From assembly GCF_010994095.1 (NCBI RefSeq), contig NZ_WJYO01000001.1, forward strand, positions 62,001-126,000: a stretch of DNA of 64,000 nt, written 5' to 3'. Below the pieces are notes generated by a model. The model did no database searches. It saw only the letters and a program-made list of their open reading frames with translations, and had not been told where the DNA came from. A program made the position numbers and the translations under genes. This document shows, one piece after another, positions 52,346 through 60,276 of the stretch. This stretch comes from Mumia xiangluensis (GTDB taxonomy: Bacteria; Actinomycetota; Actinomycetes; Propionibacteriales; Nocardioidaceae). Position 1 is the first letter of the stretch. Each line of letters starts with the position of its first letter.

Positions 52346-53901
52346 GCACCGGGCGGCTGTACGGCGTCGGGCTCGGCCCGGGCGATCCCGAGCTGGTGAC
52401 GCTGAAGGCGGCACGGCTGGTCGGCGCCGCGGACGTGATCGCCTACCACCAAGGGGTCGGCAAGCGTTCGAACGCGCGACGCATCGCGGACGGCCTGATT
52501 ACCCCCGGCACGGTCGAGGAGGTCCTCGAGTATCCGGTCACGACGGGCACGACCGACCACCCGGGCGGCTACGCGGGCGCGATGGCGGACTTCTACGCCA
52601 CGTGCGCCGAGCGGGTCGGGGCACACCTCGACGCGGGTCGCGACGTGGTCGTGCTCGCCGAGGGCGATCCGCTGTTCTACGGGTCGTTCATGTATCTGCA
52701 CGACCGGCTCTCCGGGGCGTACGAGACCGAGATCGTGCCCGGCGTGCCGGCGTTCGCCGCGGCCAGCGCGGCCGCCGCGACCCCGCTCGTCCGTCAGACG
52801 GACGTGCTCACCGTGCTCCCGGGGACGCTGCCCGAGGCCGAGCTCGCACGCCGCCTCGCCGACACCGACGGCGCGATCATCATGAAGCTCGGGCGCCGCT
52901 TCCCTGCCGTCCGCTCGGCGCTCGCGCAGGCGGGACGGCTCGACGGCGCGGTGTACGTCGAGCGGGCGTCGATGACCGAGCAGCGCTGGCTCCCCGTCGC
53001 CGAGGTCGATGCGGCCACGGTCCCGTACTTCTCGCTGATCGTCGTGCCGGGCGACACGCGCGAGGGCGTGCGCCGGTACGACGCGAAGCCCGCCGTCGGT
53101 GCGTCAGCGTCCACCGCAAGCGCGCCGGTGGACGCTGAGGCACCGACGGGGGGCGGCCGTACGACCTCGCCGGCCGAGCTGCTCGTCGTCGGGCTCGGCC
53201 CCGGCCCCGACGCGTGGCTGACCCCCGAGGCGTCGGCGGCGCTGGCGGAGGTGGACCACGTCGTCGGGTACGCGCCGTACGTCAACCGCGTCCCGCAGCG
53301 CGAGGGCCTGCGGCGGCACGCGTCCGGCAACACCGTCGAGGTGGACCGGGCCCGGCTCGCGCTCGATCTCGCGGTCAAGGGCGAGCGCGTGGCGGTCGTC
53401 TCCGGGGGCGACGCGGGGGTGTTCGGGATGGCGTCGGCGGTCTTCGAGGCGGCGGAGGATCCCGTGTACGACGAGGTGGAGGTCCGCGTCCTGCCGGGGG
53501 TGTCTGCGGTGCAGGCTGTCGCGGCGCGGGCCGGTGCGCCGATCGGTGCGGACTTCGCCGTGATGAGCCTGTCGGACCGGCTCAAGCCCTGGGCGGTGGT
53601 CGAGCGGCGGCTGCGTGCGGTCGCCGACGCGGACCTCGTGCTCGCGGTCTACAACCCAGCGTCGCGGTCGCGCCGCGAGCAGGTCGCCCGGATGCGCGAG
53701 GTGCTGCTCGAGCACCGCGACGCCGGGACCGCCGTGGTTGTCGGACGCGACGTGGGGCGCGCACAGGAGTCGTTGACCGTCACCACGCTCGGCGCGCTCG
53801 ACCCGGACACGATCGACATGTTGTGCCTGGTGATCGTCGGGGCGTCGTCGACCCGCGTCACCCGAGGGCGCGCGTGGACCCCGCGGTACGTCGAGGGCTG
53901 A
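52342..53901 (+). CDS. cobIJ: CobI-CobJ fusion: precorrin-2 C20-methyltransferase / precorrin-3B C17-methyltransferase
   Basis: 519 residues. Residues 1-about 248 are CobI (LYGVGLGPGDPELVTLKAARL, EGDPLFYGSFMYLHDRL, VPGVPAFAAASAAA); residues about 272-519 are CobJ (LLVVGLGPGPDAWLTPEA, VVSGGDAGVFGMASAVFE, VLPGVSAVQAVAARAGAPIG, VYNPASRSR). Each half is a complete SAM-dependent tetrapyrrole methylase. The linker (about 251-270: GASASTASAPVDAEAPTGGG) is encoded by a family B palindrome, so the fusion point coincides with a dispersed element. CobI adds the C-20 methyl, CobJ performs ring contraction with the CobG product. GTG start overlaps cobH. Confidence 0.93.
   Translation: MSTGRLYGVGLGPGDPELVTLKAARLVGAADVIAYHQGVGKRSNARRIADGLITPGTVEEVLEYPVTTGTTDHPGGYAGAMADFYATCAERVGAHLDAGRDVVVLAEGDPLFYGSFMYLHDRLSGAYETEIVPGVPAFAAASAAAATPLVRQTDVLTVLPGTLPEAELARRLADTDGAIIMKLGRRFPAVRSALAQAGRLDGAVYVERASMTEQRWLPVAEVDAATVPYFSLIVVPGDTREGVRRYDAKPAVGASASTASAPVDAEAPTGGGRTTSPAELLVVGLGPGPDAWLTPEASAALAEVDHVVGYAPYVNRVPQREGLRRHASGNTVEVDRARLALDLAVKGERVAVVSGGDAGVFGMASAVFEAAEDPVYDEVEVRVLPGVSAVQAVAARAGAPIGADFAVMSLSDRLKPWAVVERRLRAVADADLVLAVYNPASRSRREQVARMREVLLEHRDAGTAVVVGRDVGRAQESLTVTTLGALDPDTIDMLCLVIVGASSTRVTRGRAWTPRYVEG
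53094..53149. repeat. Family B palindrome at the CobI/CobJ junction
   Basis: 23-base arms starting CCGTCGGTGCGTCAGCG (53094-53116) and ending AGGCACCGACGG (53127-53149) match with one mismatch. The element is in frame and supplies nearly the entire interdomain linker. The arms match the three copies at 839-928. Confidence 0.92.
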
Positions 53902-53904
53902 CGA

Positions 53905-54495
53905 TCACTCCGGCACGCGCAGCAGCGTGACGGCGAAGTCGGAGGACGGCTCGTACGGCACGAGGTCCCAGGTCGCGAACCGCTGCTCGACGAGCAGTCC
54001 CACAGCCGCGAGGTCCGCGTCGAGGGCAGCCACGCCGTACGGGTTGTCGGTGCGGAAGCCGAGCACGATGCGCCCTCCGGGGCGTACGTGCGCTCGCAGG
54101 CGTTCGAGCACCGCCCGCTCCGACCCCGGCGCGACGAACACCATCACGTTGCCCGCGCACACCGCGAGGTCGAACGGCTCACCGCCCAGGTCGAGCGTCG
54201 CGAGGTCGCCGACCGTCCACGCGGGGCCGGGGTGGTCCTCCTCGGCCGCCGCGATCAGCGCCGGGTCGACGTCGACGCCGACGACGTCGTGCCCCGCGGC
54301 GTGCAGGCGCGCGCCGACGCGGCCGGGACCGCACCCGGCGTCGAGGATCCGCGAGCCCGGCGGCACGAGGGCGTCCACGAGCCGCGCCTCACCGCCGAGA
54401 TCTGCGCCCTCGCGCTCCATCGTGCGGAAGCGCTCGATGTACCACTGCGAGTGCCCGTCCTTCGTGTCGGTGAACCAGCGCGGGGTCGAGGTCAT
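53905..54495 (-). CDS. Class I SAM-dependent methyltransferase
   Basis: 196 residues. SAM motif I ILDAGCGPGRVGARL near residue 52, VVGVDVDPALI, motif LDLGGEPFDLAVCAGNVM and the motif III VRPGGRIVLGFR are clear. Substrate unknown. It converges on cobIJ with 3 bp between stops and opposes the cobG operon, so it is probably not part of it. The ATG at 54493-54495 is preferred over an upstream frame extension. Confidence 0.82.
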   Translation of the reverse strand: MTSTPRWFTDTKDGHSQWYIERFRTMEREGADLGGEARLVDALVPPGSRILDAGCGPGRVGARLHAAGHDVVGVDVDPALIAAAEEDHPGPAWTVGDLATLDLGGEPFDLAVCAGNVMVFVAPGSERAVLERLRAHVRPGGRIVLGFRTDNPYGVAALDADLAAVGLLVEQRFATWDLVPYEPSSDFAVTLLRVPE

Positions 54496-54581
54496 GCCTC
54501 CATCCTGCCTCGCTCGGTCACGGCACCGGTACGCTGCCGGCACACGCCGCCACCGGGGCGACGCCGGACGACGAGGTCTCC

Positions 54582-54824
54582 GTGTTCGAACAGGTGGGGT
54601 ACACCGAGGCCTCGATGATCCTAGGCGTCCTCGCCCCGTGGTTCCTCGCGATCGTGCTCGCCGCGCGCCTGCTGGTCGACCGCGTCACCGCGGTGCGGGT
54701 CGTCCTGATGGTCGTCGTGGTTCTCGGCGGGTTCTGGATCGGGCTCGTCTATCTCGCGGGGTACGCGATCGTCCGCCCGCGGCGACGCCAGAAGGCCCCT
54801 CCCTCCGACACGCCGGTGCGCTGA
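54582..54824 (+). CDS. Small two-helix membrane protein
   Basis: 80 residues from a GTG (MFEQVGYTEAS). Two hydrophobic segments, about residues 11-30 and 37-62, then a basic tail RPRRRQKAPPSDTP. No recognised family. It lies in the 86-bp gap upstream of the leftward methyltransferase gene and is convergent with cobM (14 bp between stops). A TACGCT element near 54531 could be its -10. Modest confidence because short GC-rich frames are common here, but the helix pattern is convincing. Confidence 0.5.
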   Translation: MFEQVGYTEASMILGVLAPWFLAIVLAARLLVDRVTAVRVVLMVVVVLGGFWIGLVYLAGYAIVRPRRRQKAPPSDTPVR

Positions 54825-54838
54825 TCGCGCGCAGGCGA

Positions 54839-55597
54839 CTAGCGTCGCTTCGCGCTGCGGTCTCGCTCGGCGTCGTACAGGTACGACTCCGCACCCCGTA
54901 CGTCCTCCGCGAGCGCCCGCCCGACGAGGATGACAGCGGCCTGACGCAAGCCGGCTGACTCGACCTGGTCCGCGATGTCGCCGAGCGTGCCGCGCAGCAC
55001 GACCTCCCGCGGCTGTGACGCGTTCGCGACGACGGCGACCGGGCAGTCCGCCCCGTACGACGCCGCGAGCTCGGCGGCCAGCTCTCGCGTACGGGTGATC
55101 GCGAGGTGCAGCGCGAGCGTCGCGCCGGTCGCGGCGAACGCGGCGAGCGACTCCCCCGCGGGCATCGCCGTCGACCGCGCCTGCGTCCGGGTGAGCACGA
55201 CCGACTGCACCACCTCGGGCACCGTCAGCTCGGCACCGAGCCGCGCGGCCGCGGCGGCGTACGCGGGCACGCCGGGCGTCACGTCCCACGGCACCCCGTG
55301 CGCGTCGAGGCGTCGCGCCTGCTCGTGGACCGCGGAGTACAGCGACGGGTCACCGGAGCAGAGCCGTACGACCTCCAGCCCGGCGGCGTGCGCGTCGACG
55401 AGCTCAGCGGTGATCCGGTCGAGGTCGAGGTCCTGGGTGTCGACGAGCCGGGCGCCGTCGCGGCACGAGGCGAGCACCTCTGCGTCGAGGTACGTGCCGG
55501 CGTACACGACGACGTCGGCACGCTCCAGAAGGCGCACGGCGCGCACGGTGAGCAGGTCGGCGGCACCGGGTCCGGCTCCGACGAAGTGGACGGTCAT
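54839..55597 (-). CDS. cobM: Precorrin-4 C11-methyltransferase
   Basis: 252 residues, tetrapyrrole methylase fold: VHFVGAGPGAADLLTVRAVRLL, DVVVYAGTYLD, VVRLCSGDPSLYSAVHEQ, DVTPGVPAYAAAAARLG, and RTQARSTAMPAGESLAAFA, which are CobM/CbiF signatures. It methylates C-11 of precorrin-4. The ATG at 55595-55597 overlaps the cobL stop. Confidence 0.93.
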   Translation of the reverse strand: MTVHFVGAGPGAADLLTVRAVRLLERADVVVYAGTYLDAEVLASCRDGARLVDTQDLDLDRITAELVDAHAAGLEVVRLCSGDPSLYSAVHEQARRLDAHGVPWDVTPGVPAYAAAAARLGAELTVPEVVQSVVLTRTQARSTAMPAGESLAAFAATGATLALHLAITRTRELAAELAASYGADCPVAVVANASQPREVVLRGTLGDIADQVESAGLRQAAVILVGRALAEDVRGAESYLYDAERDRSAKRR

Positions 55598-56823
55598 GAG
55601 GACTCCGCGTCGTGATGGCCCTTCGTCACGGCCCACTGCACCACGGCGCGCGCGGGCGTCCACCCGGTGAAGCCGCCGATCGGCTCCGCGTGCTCGACCT
55701 GCAGCCGCGTGAGCTCGCCGCCGTGCTCGCCGAACCACCGCGCAAGCAACGCCTCCGTCTCCAGCGTCACTCCGTGCGCGACCAGCCGGCCCCCTGGTCG
55801 GAGCGCGTCCCAGCACGCCTCGAGCACACCGGGACGGGTCGCGCCCCCGCCGACGAACACCGCGTCCGGTCGGACGAGATCGGCGAGCGCGCCCGGTGCG
55901 GCGCCCTCCACCACGCCGAGCGCGGGGACGCCGAGACGAGCCGCATTGCGCCGGATCCGGGCTGCGCGCTCCGGATCGCGTTCGACGGCGATCGCTCGGG
56001 CGGACGGATGCGCCCGCAACCACTCGATGCCGACCGACCCGGCTCCGGCGCCGACGTCCCACAGCAGCGCCTCCGGCAGCGGCACCAGCCGAGCCAGGGC
56101 CGACGCCCGCAGGTCGCGCTTGGTGAGCTGGCCGTCGTGCTCGAACGCGTCGTCGGGGAGACCGCCGACGAGGGCGAGCGGGGCGACGTCGTACGGCGCG
56201 GCGCAGCTGATCGCGATGACGTTGAGCCGCGGTGACTCCCGGTCACCCCAGGTCTGGGCGGCACCATCGACCCGGGCCTCGGACGGGCCTCCGAGATCGG
56301 CGAGGACCGTCATCGCCGACGTGCCGTAACCGGCCTCGACGAGCAGCGACGCGACCACGGCGGGCGTGCGCTCGTCCGACGAGAGGACGAGCAGGCGCCG
56401 TCCCGGACCGAGCCAGCGCAGCACGAGGTGCGGGTCGCGCCCGACGAGCGAGACGACGTCGGTGGTCTCGGCCGACCAGCGCATGCGGGCCCGCGCGAGC
56501 GCGATCGACGACACGGCCGGCACGACCTCGACGGCTTCGGCACCGAGCAGCGCCACCAGCGTCGTACCGATGCCCGAGACCATCGGGTCGCCCGACGCCA
56601 GCGCCACGACGGTCGTCCCTTCGAGGTCGTCCAGCAGCGGCACGAGCCCGTCACGCAGCGGCGACGGCCACGCCCGGCGTACCTGCCCGTCGACGTTCGG
56701 CAGGAGGTCCAGCTGGCGCGATCCGCCGAGCACGACGTCGGCGGCGCGCACGCGATCACGCGCGGGCTCGGACAGCCCGTCCCACCCGTCGGCGCCGATG
56801 CCGACCACGCACACCCTGGTCAT
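55594..56823 (-). CDS. cobL: Precorrin-6Y C5,15-methyltransferase (decarboxylating)
   Basis: 409 residues: CbiE-type methylase (about 1-205) with VCVVGIGADGWDGL, VVALASGDPMVSGIG and VPAVSSIALARARMRW, then CbiT-type decarboxylating methylase (about 225-400) with LLWDVGAGAGSVGIEWL, AIAVERDPERAARIRRN and AVFVGGGATRPGVLE. It methylates C-5 and C-15 and removes the acetate carboxyl. It is transcribed leftward with cobM, with no riboswitch directly upstream; a GNAT gene 16 bp upstream on the same strand may lead the transcript. Confidence 0.94.
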   Translation of the reverse strand: MTRVCVVGIGADGWDGLSEPARDRVRAADVVLGGSRQLDLLPNVDGQVRRAWPSPLRDGLVPLLDDLEGTTVVALASGDPMVSGIGTTLVALLGAEAVEVVPAVSSIALARARMRWSAETTDVVSLVGRDPHLVLRWLGPGRRLLVLSSDERTPAVVASLLVEAGYGTSAMTVLADLGGPSEARVDGAAQTWGDRESPRLNVIAISCAAPYDVAPLALVGGLPDDAFEHDGQLTKRDLRASALARLVPLPEALLWDVGAGAGSVGIEWLRAHPSARAIAVERDPERAARIRRNAARLGVPALGVVEGAAPGALADLVRPDAVFVGGGATRPGVLEACWDALRPGGRLVAHGVTLETEALLARWFGEHGGELTRLQVEHAEPIGGFTGWTPARAVVQWAVTKGHHDAESS

Positions 56824-56839
56824 GGCTGGTCACGGTACG

Positions 56840-57337
56840 TCACGCCTGACCGACGTCCTTCACGTACCGGCGGCACGGCACACCGAACCGTCCGCCGGCG
56901 ACCTCCGCCTCGTACACGAAACCACCGTCGTCGGCCCACCCCGACCGCTCGTAGAAGCGGCGCGCCCGCGCATTGCCGGGAGCCACCGCCAGCCACGCCG
57001 TGGGGTGACCGGCCCCGGCGACCCGCCGCTCGGCCTCCGCGAGCAGCGACGGCGCGACGTCGCGCCCGCGGAACGCCCGGTCGACGTACACCTGCTCGAC
57101 CTCGTCACCGACGACGATGACGAAGCCCGCCACGACGCCGTCGACCTCCGCGACGGTCGTGTCCGCGACGCGCGCCAGCGCCCGCTCCTCGAAGGACGCG
57201 CGAGACCGCGCCGCCACGAGCGCCTCCGGGACCTGGCCGAGGTGCCCGTCTCCCCAGCCCTCGTGCCAGATCGCCGCGACCACCGCGGAATCGTCCGTGC
57301 GGGCGGGGCGCAGGTCCGGGTGCGCGGGGGTGCTCAT
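56840..57337 (-). CDS. GNAT family N-acetyltransferase
   Basis: 165 residues. Typical order: DLRPARTDDSAVVAAIWHEGW, VDGVVAGFVIVVGDEVEQVYVDRAFRGRDVAPSLL (acetyl-CoA loop R-G-R-x-V) and NARARRFYERSGW. Substrate unknown. It lies immediately before cobL on the same strand and may be co-transcribed, but a B12 role is not evident. Confidence 0.82.
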   Translation of the reverse strand: MSTPAHPDLRPARTDDSAVVAAIWHEGWGDGHLGQVPEALVAARSRASFEERALARVADTTVAEVDGVVAGFVIVVGDEVEQVYVDRAFRGRDVAPSLLAEAERRVAGAGHPTAWLAVAPGNARARRFYERSGWADDGGFVYEAEVAGGRFGVPCRRYVKDVGQA

Positions 57338-57384
57338 GGTCGTCAGGTTAAGTCACCCGTGACGGCGAGCCCGCCGCCCTCGGT

Positions 57385-57522
57385 TAGTCTGGCGGCCCAG
57401 GCTCGAGGTGCCCCTCAGAGGGAGAATCGGGAAGCCGGTGAGAATCCGGCACAGGCCCGCTGCGGTGACCGTGGCGCGAGCGATCGCGACCACGGAAGTC
57501 CGAAGACCGGCCTCGCGCCTGC
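57385..57522 (+). promoter_or_regulatory. Cobalamin riboswitch 4 with -10 element, upstream of the chelatase operon
   Basis: -10 TAGTCT (57385-57390), then GGCTCGAGGTGCCCCTC, GGGAAGCCGGTGAGAATCCGG, CACAGGCCCGCTGCGGTGACC and CGGAAGTCCGAAGACCGG. The B12 box is the divergent CCCGCTGCGGTGA form common in riboswitches of cobalt-transport and chelatase operons. About 55 nt remain before the ATG. Confidence 0.9.
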
Positions 57523-57577
57523 CGGTGCCCGCAATCCCGCGGGCATCGACCGTTGGCACAGAGCGCGGGAGCCCCTC

Positions 57578-59662
57578 ATGCCACAGCAGTACCCCTTCAG
57601 TGCTGTCGTCGGATCCGGCACAGCGTCCGATCTCGACGGCATGGCGCTCGCGCTGGTCCTCACGACGATCTCCCCCGGCGTCGGCGGCGTCCTCGTCCGC
57701 GGCGAGAAGGGCACGGCGAAGTCGACCGCCGTACGCGCCCTCGCCGCCGTGCTGCCCCCGATCGACGTCGTCGCGGGTGACCGCTTCTCCTCCGATCCCG
57801 CGGAACCCGCACCGTTGTCGCCGGACGGGCCGTTCGCCGCAGACGCAGCCGTCGAGACCCGCCCTGTGCGCCTCGTCGAGCTTCCCGTCGGTGCGACCGA
57901 GGACCGCGTGCTCGGCTCGATCGACCTCCAGAAGGCGCTCGGTGAGGGGACCGCCGCGTACGGGCCCGGGCTGCTCGCCCGCGCACACCGCGGGATCCTC
58001 TACGTCGACGAGGTCAACCTGCTCCACGACCACCTGGTCGACGTGCTGCTCGACGCGGCCGCGATGGGACGCGTGACCGTCGAGCGCGACGGCGTCTCGG
58101 TCGAGCACGCTGCGCGGTTCGTCCTCGTCGGCACCATGAACCCCGAGGAGGGCGAGCTCCGCCCGCAGCTCCTCGATCGCTTCGGGCTCACGGTCGAGGT
58201 CGCCGCACCACGCGATCCCGCGGTGCGGGTCGAGGTCGTACGGCGTCGGCTGGCGTTCGACGCGGATCCGACGGCGTTCGCGGCACGGTACGCCGACGCG
58301 GAGGCCGCGCTGACGGCCCGGATCCGCGCAGCGCAGGCACGCGTCGCGGAGGTGGTCCTCGACGACGCCGCGCTGCTCACCATCGCCGAGGTGTGCGCCG
58401 CGTTCGACGTCGACGGGATGCGCGCCGACATCGTCACAGCCCGGACGGCGGTGGCTCACGCCGCGTGGCAGGGCCGCGACCGCGTGACGGCTGACGACAT
58501 CCGCGTCGCCGCCCGGCTCGCACTGCCGCACCGGCGGCGGCGCAACCCGTTCGACGCACCGGGGCTCGACGAGGACCTGCTGGATGAGGTGCTGGGCGAG
58601 GGGCAGCCTGAGCCGCCGGAGGATCCGGGGCCGGAGGACGACGGTCCGGGTGGTGGCGCCGATCCCGAGGGTGGTTTCGACTCGCAAGCTCGCTCAACCA
58701 GCGGGGAGCCGGACCCGACCAGCGGGGAGCCGGACCCGACCGCCGGGGAGCCAGACTCGACCAGCGGGGAGCCGGACCCAACCAGCGGGGAGCCGGCCCC
58801 CGCCACCGCCGGCGGGTCGGTGACCTCGACGATCGGCGCGGGCACCCCGTACCGGGCCCGCCTCTTCTCCGTCGCCGGCACGGGTACCGGGGACGCAGGC
58901 CGCCGCTCCCGCGCGATCACCCGGACCGGCCGCCAGGTCGGCTCCCGCACCCCTGACGGCGAGCCCGGCAGTCTCCACCTGCCGGACACGATCCGCGCTG
59001 CCGCGCCGCACCAGCACGCACGCACCCGCCGCGGCACCGCGCTCACGCTCGCGCCGGCCGACCTCCGTATCGCGGTCAAGGAAGGCCGCGAGTCCAACCT
59101 CGTGCTCCTGTGCGTGGACGCCTCCGGGTCGATGTCCGCGCGGCGGCGCATGGAGCAGGTGAAGACGGCGGTGCTGTCCCTGCTTCTCGATGCGTACCAG
59201 CGCCGGGACAAGGTCGGGCTCGTGACGTTCCGCGGCCACGCGGCGACCGTCGCGCTGCCACCCACCTCGTCGGTCGAGGTCGCGGCGCGCCGGCTCGAGG
59301 AGCTGCCGGCGGGAGGGCGTACGCCGCTCGCTGAAGGCCTGCTCCAGGCCGCCGAGGTGCTGCGCGTCGAGCGGCTGCGCGACCCACGCCGCCGCCCGCT
59401 GCTCGTCGTGGTCACCGACGGGCGCGCCACCGCCGGCGCGGGTGCACGGCAGCGCGCCGCCCAGGCTGCGGCGTACCTCGCCGGCACCGGCGTCGCCAGC
59501 GTCGTGGTCGACTGCGAGACGGGCCGCTTCACGATGGGCCTCGCGCGTGAGCTGGCGCGTACCCTCGGCGCCGAGCACGTGCCGCTCGGCGAGGTCACCG
59601 CCGACGGGCTGACGGACGTGGTGCGATCACGACGCACCGGCCCACGCGAGGAGGTGGCCTGA
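57578..59662 (+). CDS. ChlI/ChlD-type chelatase ATPase-vWA fusion (cobaltochelatase accessory subunit)
   Basis: 694 residues. N-terminal AAA+ module (about 5-330) with Walker A RGEKGTAKST (41-50), Walker B GILYVDEVNLL and sensor FVLVGTMNPEEG; C-terminal von Willebrand A domain (about 500-690) with the MIDAS motif DASGSM (near 514) and TDGRATAG. This ChlI+ChlD fusion is the putative cobaltochelatase ATPase that partners CobN in organisms without CobST. The linker contains a family A repeat block (residues about 366-409, SGEPDPT heptads). It heads a riboswitch-controlled operon with cobO and cobB-cobC. Confidence 0.9.
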   Translation: MPQQYPFSAVVGSGTASDLDGMALALVLTTISPGVGGVLVRGEKGTAKSTAVRALAAVLPPIDVVAGDRFSSDPAEPAPLSPDGPFAADAAVETRPVRLVELPVGATEDRVLGSIDLQKALGEGTAAYGPGLLARAHRGILYVDEVNLLHDHLVDVLLDAAAMGRVTVERDGVSVEHAARFVLVGTMNPEEGELRPQLLDRFGLTVEVAAPRDPAVRVEVVRRRLAFDADPTAFAARYADAEAALTARIRAAQARVAEVVLDDAALLTIAEVCAAFDVDGMRADIVTARTAVAHAAWQGRDRVTADDIRVAARLALPHRRRRNPFDAPGLDEDLLDEVLGEGQPEPPEDPGPEDDGPGGGADPEGGFDSQARSTSGEPDPTSGEPDPTAGEPDSTSGEPDPTSGEPAPATAGGSVTSTIGAGTPYRARLFSVAGTGTGDAGRRSRAITRTGRQVGSRTPDGEPGSLHLPDTIRAAAPHQHARTRRGTALTLAPADLRIAVKEGRESNLVLLCVDASGSMSARRRMEQVKTAVLSLLLDAYQRRDKVGLVTFRGHAATVALPPTSSVEVAARRLEELPAGGRTPLAEGLLQAAEVLRVERLRDPRRRPLLVVVTDGRATAGAGARQRAAQAAAYLAGTGVASVVVDCETGRFTMGLARELARTLGAEHVPLGEVTADGLTDVVRSRRTGPREEVA
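58673..58801. repeat. Family A element in the chelatase gene: arm plus five 21-bp units
   Basis: Left arm GGTTTCGACTCGCAAGC then GCTCAACCAGCGG (58673-58705) merges into five 21-bp units of ACCAGCGGGGAGCCGGAC type at 58697-58801. Units 1 and 2 are identical and the others differ by one to three bases. They encode TSGEPDP heptads. Only the left half of the palindrome is present. Confidence 0.93.
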
Positions 59663-60276
59663 TGCCCCAGGGTCAGCCGAGCGCCGTCCCCGACGACGGC
59701 CTCACCACTCGCCAACGGCGCAACCGTCCCGTCCTCGCGGTCCACACCGGCGACGGGAAGGGCAAGTCGACCGCGGCCTTCGGGCTCGCCATGCGTGGCT
59801 GGAACCAGGGCTTCGACATCGGCATCTTCCAGTTCGTGAAGTCCGCGAAGTGGCGCATCGGCGAGCAGACCGTCCTCGAGACCCTCGGCGAGCTGCACAC
59901 GACGACGGGCCAGGGCGGGCCCGTCGAGTGGCACAAGATGGGCGCGGGCTGGTCCTGGACCCGCAAGGCGGGCAGCGAGGACGACCATGCCCAGGCCGCG
60001 GCCGACGGCTGGCAGGAGATCAAGCGACGCTTGGCCGTCGAGCGGCACGACCTGTACGTGCTGGACGAGTTCACGTACCCGATGGCGTGGGGCTGGGTCG
60101 ACGTCGACGACGTCGTCGAGACGCTCACCACGCGCCCGGGCCGCCAGCACGTGGTGGTCACCGGCCGCCGTGCCGATCCGCGTCTGCTCGCCGCCGCGGA
60201 CCTCGTCACCGAGATGACGAAGGTCAAGCATCCGATGGACTCCGGCCAGAAGGGTCAGCGAGGCATCGAGTGGTGA
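59662..60276 (+). CDS. cobO: Cob(I)yrinic acid a,c-diamide adenosyltransferase
   Basis: 204 residues, CobA/CobO/BtuR family: P-loop VHTGDGKGKSTAAFGLAMRG (near residue 30), FQFVKSAKWRIGEQ, DLYVLDEFTYPMAWGWVD (Walker B-like), VVVTGRRADPRLLAAADLVTEM. It attaches the adenosyl group to cobalt. The ATG shares one base with the upstream TGA and the stop overlaps the cobB-cobC GTG, so it is fully coupled. Confidence 0.95.
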   Translation: MPQGQPSAVPDDGLTTRQRRNRPVLAVHTGDGKGKSTAAFGLAMRGWNQGFDIGIFQFVKSAKWRIGEQTVLETLGELHTTTGQGGPVEWHKMGAGWSWTRKAGSEDDHAQAAADGWQEIKRRLAVERHDLYVLDEFTYPMAWGWVDVDDVVETLTTRPGRQHVVVTGRRADPRLLAAADLVTEMTKVKHPMDSGQKGQRGIEW

